Assembly: GCA_045430285.1 (NCBI GenBank)
Contig: JAILXV010000002.1
Span: forward strand, 682,001-746,000
DNA: 64,000 nucleotides
Origin: Agarilytica sp045430285
GTDB lineage: Bacteria; Pseudomonadota; Gammaproteobacteria; Pseudomonadales; Cellvibrionaceae
Direction: 5' to 3'
Shown: positions 21,001 to 33,000 of the stretch, one piece after another
How positions within the stretch are numbered: position 1 is the stretch's first letter
How the letters are laid out: the number at the start of each line of letters is the position of its first letter
Translations under genes and position numbers: made by a program
Notes under the pieces: generated by a model
What the model saw: the letters and a program-made list of their open reading frames with translations, nothing else
Database searches by the model: none
Told to the model about the DNA's origin: nothing

Positions 21001-24000
21001 AGAAGTCTCTGTCGAGGATCCATTTTCTCTGCTTCGGCTGGGGAAATCTCAAAAAAACCAGGATCAAATTCACGCACACCAGGTATAGCACCCAGCCATT
21101 TACTATTGGTGGTTCCTGGCTCGTTTAGAGGGTCACCAAAATATTTACGCCAATCAAAACGTTCTGCGGGAATTTCATCAACCGCGGACCGGCCTTCACT
21201 TAATATATCCCAAAGTTCATCGACATTACGCGCACCAGGGAACCGACCACTCATGCCAATAACAGCGACCGCTTCATTGTTTGCCCCCGCATTAGAAAGC
21301 TTGGATGGAGATTTTGCTGTTTCTGCACGAGGGAAAACCGGCTGTTTAATGACATTGGAAACGGATTCCGTCATTACCTGGGCCCCAACCGGCTTTAGAT
21401 AAAAGGGTTTAAGCACATCGATATATTTTTCTTCAAAGTATGCACATAAATCGCCTAGCGTAGAGTAACTAAAGAATACGGACGGTGTAACATCCACGTT
21501 AAAATGTGCCGTTAAAGATTTAGAAAACATAGTTAAGCTTATGGAATCAAAACCGAAATCTGCCAAGTTCTCATTGTCACTCAGGCAAGTACGATCAATT
21601 TTTAATAATTGACTCGCGATATTCTTTAGATCCCACATGATACTTTCAGTCAGAGTGAATCCTTTGAGTTCAGGGCGGTAAGCATTTGAACCCTCCGCGG
21701 TAACCACAGGCTTGTTTTTCTCGGCAACACGAGGTGATTTTTCATTCTTGGGAGTAAGACCCAAGAATTGATTAACGCGTGAGGGCATCCCTTTTATAAC
21801 CAAAGTTTTTTCTAGTCCAGACATGAGTAATAGCTCAAATGCCTTCAAACCGTCTTCGTTACCTAAAGCGACCTGACCACTTAAATTAAGATACATCTCT
21901 GTTTGCTGGCTATCAGTAGATTGCATCCCGCCATTGGCCCACATTGGCCATGCAATCGCTAAGGACCTTCCCTGTACTTCACCTCGATCCCGTTTTCTCT
22001 CTCGCAGCGCAGCGTACGAAAACAAAAACCGGTTCGCTAGAGCATACTCACATGAACCGAGATCGCCCAGCACTGCAGCTATTGATGACACGTAACATAC
22101 AAAATCTAATGGCTGATCGACTAACAAATGGTCCAGCATTATCGCGCCTTGAATTTTTGGCGATGTTACTGCAGAAAATTGAGAAAATTCTTGATCAAAA
22201 ATTGAAGTCCCTGGACCAACACCAGCAGCATGAAACACGCCATCAATCACGCCAAAACGCTTACACGCAGAATCAAGCCCTGACCTCATGGATGCTTCGT
22301 CTGTAATAGACGCCGAGAAATAACTTACCTCGCCATCAAGTGAGGCCAATGAATTAATTTTACGTTTCGTTTCACCATCAAATTCCGAGCGTCCGCATAA
22401 CACAAGACGAGCACTATATTGAGACAATAAGTATTCGGCCAAAATAGCCGATACACCACCCAAACCTCCGGTGATGAGATATGTACCGCCGTGCTTGATC
22501 GTTGGGAGAGAGTCTCTCCCACGCTCTGAGGGTGATTCGTTTACCGCCTGCGGCTGCAAATCAAAAATATACCGATCACTTCCTCTATATACGACGGATA
22601 GCGTATCCCCATATATTCTTTCCTGTACCGTTCGTTTTGCCCAACTACCACGATCTAAGGTACCCTCAGGCGAATCAAGACATGCATCTTCGATCAGGAC
22701 ACTAGAAACAATCTCAGGAAAAACTTTCTGTAGCGATTGGTTCAATGAGATCCAAGATTCAAGGTGCGCTTGTTCGGTGGCGTTCATACTAACGCCGCAT
22801 AATTGTAGATGAACGTCTTTGCTCGCAATATCTTTCAAACTACGCAGCAGCGTCCAGAGGGGAAATATATCTTCAACGAATGCCGAATCTTCAACCGGAC
22901 AAAAATATACAACTGTCACTGGCATAGTTTCGTCAAACCCACATGTTTCTAAAGGTGAGTCATTAGCTAAGATAGCTTCAACGGGGAGGTAATGCGTTTT
23001 GCTGAAGACTGAAGAATACACATCATCTAAGATTGATGAGACACTCATATCCGAGACAACAACGACCAATTGATCTTTCAGTGTCTCTGCTTGCAGCGCA
23101 TTTGGAATATTTTTTTCAACGCTCACTTCTTTATATAGAAGCAGTTCTGGAGGTTCTGGCGGCGAGACTGAAGGTGTATTCGCCTCAGATGAAATTTCAG
23201 AATCATTAGAAACATCTTCATAATGCGTTTTTGATTCAACACCTCGGCTAAACCAACAACGATTTTCTAGAAAAGGGTATGAAGGTAAGGATATACGCCT
23301 TGGTTTTTTATTATACAAAACCGACCAATCCAAAGGCACACCATTAACCCAAAGCTCACAAAGCGTGTCATGTTTCCCCTTTGACAGCCAAGAAGAAAGC
23401 GCAACATTAAAGTCTTCGTCGCTATCGACAAGTGAAGATAAAAGCTTATTCTTTTTAACATCGCCCACGAAGATATTCGGAGATTCTAGTTGCGCTTCTG
23501 TGGGTAGTGAAAGCGTATTTCGTAACTCTTGAATGGTACTGACAACACAAGCCCAACGCACATCCATCGCGTCGCGTCCAACCTGTAAGGTATATGCCAG
23601 ATCATCCAACGCCAGTGATTCGTTTAATTCAAGATAGTTGTTAAGTTGAAACTTTTGCGCTTTAAGGCGATCTTCGTTTTTTGCAGAAAGCACAATCATG
23701 ACCGGCTCCGACGAAGGCGTTCTATCGACAGAGGTCGGCACGTATTCTTCCATAATCACATGCGCGTTAACGCCACCAAAACCAAACGACGACACGCCCG
23801 CTCTACGAGGTAAAACATTCCCTTTCTCATCCAGGGGAGCATCCCATTGACGCTTACTTGAAATAACGTCGAATGGACTTTCCTTTAAATCTATATAAGG
23901 GTTTATCTCATCACAATGTAAGCTCGCCACTAGGGTTTTATGCTTCATCTGCAAAAGCACTTTCATCAAGCTTGCCATGCCAGCAGCCAGCTCTAAGTGA

Positions 24001-27000
24001 CCTATATTCGTTTTAACCGAACCCAAAGCACAATAACCTTCCGGTAAATCTTCGCTTCTTTCTTGCGCCAACTCCGAGAACGCTTTCTTAAGGCCCTGAA
24101 GTTCAATCGGGTCACCCAATGATGTTCCGGTACCATGTGCTTCAATATAATTTATGGATCTTAGATCTATTTCACTTTGTCGTAACGCTGATTTAATTAC
24201 GTCCGCTTGTGATCTAGGATTAGGCGCTGTTAATGAATTTGAACGACCACCATGATTTTCCGCTGTACCACGAATAAGCGCATATATATTGTCTCCATCC
24301 TCCTTTGCTTTAGATAATGGTTTTAACACCATCATGCCAACACCTTCGCCTCGAACGTAGCCGTTTGCATTTTTCGAGAAAGTTTTGCAGCGTCCATCTT
24401 TGGCCAACATACCGGCCTTATCAAAACTAATGTGTGGATCTGGAGATACCAGTAAATTTATGCCGCCGACGATAGCTTGATCACAGTCCCCCGCACGAAT
24501 TGAACGGACAGCCCTATGCACAGCAACCAATGAACTCGAACAAGCCGTTTCAATCGGTTCACTAGGCCCGTGAAGATTAAGTAAATAACTCATTCTATTG
24601 GGGCCGACAGAGCTGGCCATTCCCGCCGCGCTAAACCCTTCTATTTCACAACCAGCTTTACTAAGAAGCGTGGAGTATCCGCTACTACCGGTCGCGATGA
24701 ATAACCCAGTATTTGAACCACTAAGTGACTCGGGAGCATGGCCCGAATCTTCGATCGCTTTCCATGCATATGTCATGAGTAGACGCTGCTGAGGATCCAT
24801 CGCCTCCGCCTCTCGGGGAGATATACCAAAAAACAAGGAGTCGAAATTTTCTATACTGTCAATTACACCGGCATGCTTTACATTGGTTTTGTTAAATTCC
24901 TTATCTGGGTCGCCATATAAACTACCCCAATCCCACCGTGTATCTGGTATTTCACTAATACAATCTCGCCCTTCAGATAGGTTCGACCAAAACTGATCAA
25001 GATCTGGGGAATCGGGGAAATTCCCAGACACACCTACAATTGCAATCGGAGCATCTTCTGAATGCGTTTTGTTCTGGGGCATTGCAGGCTCTTCGGACTC
25101 TGTAGACTTTGGAAAATCCGAGGGTTTCGGGGATTCAAACAATCTAAATTTAGAATCGGCGGGCACATCTTCAATTGAAGTTGATGTGTTGGATTTTTCA
25201 TTTCCAACATGACGATTTTCGTCCTGTACTGGGGCGAACAATGTTTCCATTTCCAGCGTAAATTCTTCTACGAGAAATTTGCTCAAAACATCAACCGTCG
25301 GAAACTCAAAGAATACCGTGGGGGACAATTCCACTCGATATGCTTCATTTAAGGTATTTGAAAATACGGTTAGACTCACCGAATCAAAACCAAACTCACT
25401 GAACTCCGCGCGAGCATCTATTTCGCTGATATCAACTTTTAATTGATCGCTGATATGCTGACTCAGTGAAGACTGTACTTTTCTTGATAACGCTTTGCCA
25501 TCTAGACTATCCGAAGAAGGTGGGGCCTCTGCCTGAACATTATTATTTATGTTATCCACCTTAGCCACGTCAACCTTTGACTGCTCCTCTCCGAGATATG
25601 AGTGCACAATTATTTGTGATGATTCCATGCTGTATGCACGCTTGAAAATATTAAGACCGAAACTAGAAGATAACGGAGTCATGCCAGAAGTACGTTCGAG
25701 GTACTGCAAGGTAGCTGAATCGACTTTCATACCACCCTCTGACCATAACGGCCAGTTCAAAGATATAGATTTACCAGAACGAAGCCCTTGATGTACTAGC
25801 CCTTGGCGATTAGAACAGAATGCATCCATAAACGCGTTTGCTGCGGCGTAATCTGCCTGCCCCACATTTCCATATACTGCAGACAAAGATGAAAACGTAA
25901 TAAATGCATCGAGAGGTTGATTCTCCGTTGCTCGATCCAAAGCCAAGAGGCCCTGAACTTTTGCTTGAAAGACTTCTCTCAATTCTCCCGCTGTTTTGTT
26001 TTTAACAATATTATCAATAGATATCCCAGCGGCGTGTATGACGCACGTTACCGCCCCAAAGGTATCAATAACATCTTGAACAGTTCGCCTTAAAGCCGAT
26101 TCATCACCAACATCAACAGAGTAATAATAGACACGGTTATTTTGTTCTGGGCGCTGCAAGCGAACTAATTCATTCTCTATATGTTGATCGTTATCTCTAC
26201 GCCCGACTAACACTATTGTCGAATGCTTTACCTCAGATAAAATATCCTTGACAAACACCTGACCTAAACCACCCAAGCCCCCAGTAATGAGATAAATACC
26301 TTCGTCACGCCAAGCGTTTTCATAATTAGATGATGAATGGGCTTCGATATACCTTAGCGTCTGCCTTTCGCCATTTAAAATTCGCACATCAGAATCTTTC
26401 AATCCAGCATTAACTTCACGCATCAAACACTTCGCCACACCCATCTTGTCATCGAGCGAATCAAACTGTAGGACTTGCGTAAATGCTTTGCCATGTTCAA
26501 GTGAATAACTTTTCAACATAGCGGACAATCCTTGGTAACAACTTTCTTTATCCGTCGAAATTACAAGCTGAATAAAATGGGGCTTAGATCGTTCCAAAGG
26601 TAAGGTGTTTAAGTTCGAAAGTAAGCGCTGGGAAGTTTCTGTATAGGTATCAGCCACATCAGCACCAGCCTTATATATAGCGGCTACATGTGCGGTTTCT
26701 AGCATTGGTTTTAATTCTGCTAGACCTTCCTCGAAACCCTTTCCACAAAATATAATCGTATGATCGAATACCTCAACTCGGTCTACCATATCGTTGACCG
26801 GCGACAACACCCATGCTGGACTCAGCATTGAGGGGCGAACCTCTACTTTTACAGAGGAATTCGTTGATGATTCTGCAGAATCAGTGGATACATCTCGAGA
26901 ACAAAATCCTTCAATAGCGACAAGTACCGCGCCATACCGATCCACGACATTCACATCATATATTTTAATTCCCTCCCTACTATTAGGACGCGAGTGCGAA

Positions 27001-30000
27001 ATTGCATAGAGAGTGTCACTCTTAGCAATAGATCCATATACGGATACTTTTTCAATTGCGAACGGGATCGAAGCGTTCTTCGGAGAACCCGTCCCACCTG
27101 ATAAGATAAATCCAATACAGGATTGCAAAGCGCTATCCATGACACCTGGGTGCAGGTTGAACAGCCCGTTCTCTTGATCGTCATCCTGAAACACTAATTC
27201 TGAAACAAGAACGTGCTCACCTGAAAACTCACATAGCGAAATAGCCCCAAGACCACGAAAGGACGGACCATAGGACAATCCTATTCGAGAAAATGCGTCA
27301 TAGCACTGCCCTGGCGAAATAGTTTCCTGGCTGGACTGAAGTAAACTACTGAGGTTGTAGTTCCGCGCGGCCGAAACCTTTGTCCCGACACATATCTTAC
27401 CTGCACAGTGCAAGGACGTCGTATTATTAACAGTTGACGAAACTTCAAACCTGATCCTTTTGTCATTTTCAGGCGTTAAAGAAATATTTACTTCGACGGA
27501 ACCCTTACCTACAACTAGACGCTTCTGAAAGGCTATATTTTCTATACTTATCTTATCTGTAGTCCCTAACGCGTATTCCGCTGCAGACAACGCCATTTCC
27601 AAATAAGCAACACCAGGCAATACCTTTTCATCCAATACGATATGCTCCGAAAAGAAAAACTCATTGCCATCAAATTCAGATAAAAATTGTTGTTTCCGTA
27701 ATGTCGATATATTTTCATGAAGTAATGGGTGTATCCTATGAGTCCGTTTAGCTCCCTTCGATCCTTTGGCGCTGTCATCAGACGCACCTTCTACCCAATA
27801 GCTACGCCGTAGAAATGGATAGGTAGGCAAATTTATCCGTCTTACTTTGTCTTGAGAAAACACGATACCCCAGGGAAATTCATATCCCTGACAATACAAT
27901 TCAGCCAATGCATTCAGAGATTCTCGATATAAAGATGAATCTGCCCCTGCAGAAACCGTAGATAACTGTTCTTTCCCGTATCGCAACAAACCTTCCTGAG
28001 GTATAAATTGGCGATCTACCTCACCAACATGCATATTCGGAATTCTTTCCTTTGAACTTATATTTTTTAGTGCTGCAATAGCATCCTCTCGATCTTGCAC
28101 AACAAAGGCAGCGCGGTAAGAGAAATGGTGACGCCCATCCAGTAACGTGAAACTAATATTTTCTAGTGATACTGAACCCACGGATAAAAACAGCATGAGA
28201 TTCTGAGCCTGATGTTCTAGGCTTGATCTATTTTTTGCTGAAAGAACAAGTAGATAAAACGGTTTAATTACAGAGCTCTCTGGCACACTCCCGAAGAAAT
28301 CGGGTGCCCTATAGCTTTCCACTACCATGTGAGCATTAGTACCGCTCATTCCAAATGAACTTATCGCGCCCATTTCTGAGCCGCTGTCACTATTCCATTT
28401 TTTATTCTGTTTATTGACGTAGAAAGGGCTTTCATCCCAAGGAATATAGTTACTTTCAACCTCGCAGTGTAAGCTCCCAGGAATAGATTTATAACGTATT
28501 GATAACAACAGACTAACTAAATTTACCAATCCAGAAGCCGCAAAGGTATGCCCCAAATTGGATTTCGCTGAAGTTAAGGCACAATATTTTTTCTTAGATA
28601 CACCCAATGATTCAAATGCTTCATAAAGCGCATTTATTTCAACGGGATCCCCTAACCGAGTCCCAGTTCCGTGAGTGACGATATATTCAATGTTCAAAGG
28701 GTCAATTTCGTACCTTTTATAAACATCAGACAATAGTTTCTTCTGCGCTTTTCCACTCGGTGCGGTTATACCATTGGTTTTTCCATCATAATTAATACCA
28801 CTACCGCGAATAACCCCATAAATTGGATCGCCGTCCCTCTCTGCGTCACTGAGGCGTTTTAATACGACTGCAACAACGGATTCCCCTGGCACCATACCAT
28901 TTGCGTTTTCCGAAAAGGCATGACACTTTCCGTCTGAGGACAACATGCCCGCTTTCCCCATTGCAACGAATGCATCAGGACGCAACAAGACATTGACACC
29001 CGCCGCGATAGCAGTATCACATTCCTTGGAACGCAAACTTAAACATGCCTCATGCGCCGCCACCAAACCTGACGAACACGCAGTATTGATCGCAAGTGCC
29101 GGGCCGCTTAGATTTAACATGTAAGCTAGCCGCGCCGCGAGTATGCCATCATGATTAGCTGTGAGTGGTGACTCATCCATAAGGTCCTGATAATCGCCCT
29201 GCTCGACCCCCACATACATCCCAACCGTTTGCCGAGATAAATGCGATGGTCCCAGGCCAGCATCTTCCAGCGCTTTCCAAGATTCTTGAAGAAGTAGGCG
29301 CTGCCGTGGATCCATTTTTTCGGCGTCCACAGGAGAAATCTCAAAAAATGCTGGATCAAATTCATCCACACCAGGAATAGCGCCCAGCCATTTACCATTT
29401 GTCTTTCCTGGTTCTTTTATAGGGTCGCCAAAATAATCACGCCAATCAAAACGATCCGCGGGAATTTCATCAACAGCACTTTTCCCCTCACTTAAAATAG
29501 ACCAGAGCTCTTCAATATCACGCGCACCCGGAAAACGACCACTCATACCGATAACGGCAATTGCTTCGCTATTGATCAACGTTTCAGATTCATCGTCTCC
29601 TGAATGAGATGGCTTTGCCTTGTGTATTTGTGATGTAATAGTGGGAGTAGGCGTTGTAGGACTGACGCGCTCGAAAATTCTTGATTCACTTTTCGGTGCG
29701 GAACTAAGATAAAGAGTTTTCAGTAAATCCGTATATTTATTTTCAAAATAGACGCGCAAGTCCCCCAAGGTCGAGTAACTAAAAAATATTGAGGGAGTCA
29801 CTTCGACATCAAAATGAGCGCTTAATAATTTGGCAAACTTTGCTAAGCTGATCGAGTCAAAACCAAAGTCTGCTAGATTTTCATTATCACCCAGACGGCT
29901 ACGATCTATTTTGAGCAGTCCACTCGCGATATCTTTTAGATCCCACATAACACTTTCGGATAAAGAAAACCCTTTAAGCTCGGGACGAGAAATACTTGAG

Positions 30001-33000
30001 CCCCGACTAGAACCAGCACCAGAACCCTTACCAGAAACCACAGAGCGTTTTTCTTCGGTGGCAGCTGTGCGCTCTTCGCGCGTTTGTTGTCTTTTACCCA
30101 ACGACGTATCTATTCCAATAAACCTCCGTATTCGCTCGCGTACACCGTATAAAGCGATTACCTTTGACGCATCTTGGCGTAAGGCATTTTCAAAGAGGCT
30201 TATTGCATCCTCTGCGTCCATGGGTGCTTGCCCACTTGACTGCAAGTAAAGTTTTACTTTTTCGCTATCCGCCGATTCCATTCCCCCATCCAGCATTAGA
30301 GGCCAAGCAAGTGCAACCGATTTTCCTTGAACCTCGCCACGGGATCTTCTTTGCTCTCTATACTCTGCATACGAAAGCAAAAAGCGATTTGAAACGGCGT
30401 AGTCGACAGCACCAAGATCACCCATAACGGCAGAAACAGATGAAAAATAAGCCATAAAATCTAAAGGTTGATCGGCTAAAATCTCATCCAAAATTAAAGC
30501 ACCAGAAACCTTAGTCGAGTACACCTCATTGAAATCATCGCTCGATTTATCGAAAACGTTTAGTTCATTTTCAATTCCCGCGATATGAAAAACACCGTCG
30601 ATCACACCAAACTTTTGACAGGCACGCTCAATACCGAGCCTCATCTCAGATTCGTTGACAACACTCGCTGAAAAATAATCTACAGTTGCCCCTAGATTAC
30701 TCAACTCGCTAATTTTTCGATTTCGTGAGTCGTCTAATTCAGAACGTCCACAGAGCACTAAGTTTGCGCTGTATTGTTCTGCAAGGTGCCGAGCAAAAAC
30801 CATTGCCAACCCACCTAATCCACCCGTAATTAAATAGGTTCCACGCGCTTTAATTATCGCTGTAGGCGGGAGAGCAGCATCACTGACTGACATTTCCTTT
30901 AGGGTGTATACGTGAGGAACCCCATCGAGGTAAACGGCATTCCGTCCATAACCAAAAGCCAATTCTTCTGTTAGCCTTTGAATCCATGCGGTGTAGTCCA
31001 CATCTGATTCAGCGCTTATTTCAGAATGAGTGTTTGCGGTATCCGCTTCAATAATCACGGAAATGCGATGCCCATGGGCAATCATTTGAAGTGACTTATC
31101 GAATGGGAACCAAGATTCTAAGTAAGACCGCTCAATTTCAGTATGCGAAACACCACAGAATTTGTGCTGAACGTCCTTAAACCCACATGCTTTTGTTGCT
31201 TTTACACACTCAACCAAGCGCGTGTGGTTTTGCATGGAGCTCTCGTCACTCCTATCGTTCTCACCACTTAGCGCGTATAAGTGTATACAAACCAAGGGTT
31301 TTGAATGATCTAGTCCGACATCCGTTACATCCTCGAATATTGAACCCACTGACGAAATATCAATAGTGTTAATCGAGTCACAGATGTCGGATAACCCACT
31401 ACGGATGATCCCATCAGCGTCATTCGAGTGGCCGAATATAAGCATCTGCTCTACAGAGAATTCATCTGGAGAATCAGTATTGAGAATAGACGGGGTCAAC
31501 ACTTCTGAAAGTAGAACAAGCTCATTTAAATGGCCTGAAGTATTTTCAGTAATATTCTTAACAATATTTGCATCCGGAATAAGATTCGTATCTACTTTTA
31601 CATTATCGATAGCAACAGATTTTTTAGGCTCCCAGTAAGGCTCTTTTTCAAAAGGGTAAGTCGGTAAACTCACCTTTCGCGGTACCGCGGGATATAGATC
31701 TAGCCAGGAGATTTCAAAACCCTGACACCACAATTTTGCCAGTTTTTCATACTGCCCACTGGATATACATCGTTCTACAATATACGCTTGATCATCCCTA
31801 TCTATCCCATTAGCAATGCCTTCTTTCCTTCCCTCAAAAACGGAAGAAAATGCACCAGCGCTTTTCTCTGCCGATTGAAGTGTCATTAACTTCAACGACA
31901 AATCCGATATCGACGATGCAATCAGTGCAAGTCGATGTGGTAAATGTTCTCGACCAACCTGGAGGGTATAGGCGATTTCCGCCGGTGTTTCAGGGACTTT
32001 AGCTAGGTAGCTAACAAATTCAGATACTCGCCTATCAAGCGCCGCTTTAGTTTTTGCCGAGAAAACAAAAATAAAATTCCCGTCACCAGAGGTAAAATCA
32101 CAAGGCGCGTTATACTCCTCGACAATTAAATGGGCATTGGCACCACCAGCGCCAAATGATGACATGCCGGCAATACGTGGAATCGCTGTATTATTCTCAC
32201 TAACGGGATTCCAATCAGACAATCCATGCTGAAGAGCGAATGGGCTATTGCTGAAATCAATATTTTTATTTCCCACCGTAGAATGAAGAGAAGGTGCGAG
32301 TTGCTTATTCTTCATTTGCAGCAACACCTTCGTTAACCCAGCGATACCTGCTGCACTTTCACAATGGCCAATATTTGATTTAACAGAACCCAAAGCACAA
32401 AACTGTTTTTTCTCTGTGTCTTTTCCCAAAGCGCGTGAAAGACCGGAGAATTCAATCGGGTCGCCTAACTCCGTGCCCGTTCCGTGCGCTTCTATATAAG
32501 AAATCTCGCTTGGAACGACGCCAGCGGAATCAAGTGCTAAAGAAATCACATTGGCTTGCGCAGAGGGACTTGGCACCGTATAGCCATTAGTCCGTCCGCC
32601 GTGATTAATTGCACTTCCACGAATAACACCATAGATATGGTCACCGTCTTGGATCGCCTCATTAAGTGGCTTAAGCAAGACCGCACCAACGCCTTCACCA
32701 TCAACAAAACCATCTGCAACGTCGCCAAAAGACCGGCACTGATTCGATTCGCTAAGCATATTCATCTCAGTCAAACCTTCGTAGTGCGCTGGGCTCTCAA
32801 TAATATTGACGCCACCCGCGATTGCTTGCTGACACTCACCCAACTTCAGGCTATTACAAGCAAGATGAATCGCGGTGAGAGAAGATGAACACGCCGTATC
32901 GATAGAAAAACTGGGGCCATCAAAATTTAAGCAGTAAGACACTCTGTTTGCGACGGACCAATGGCTCGGCTGTTTTTGATAAGTGTTATTCATAACACCG

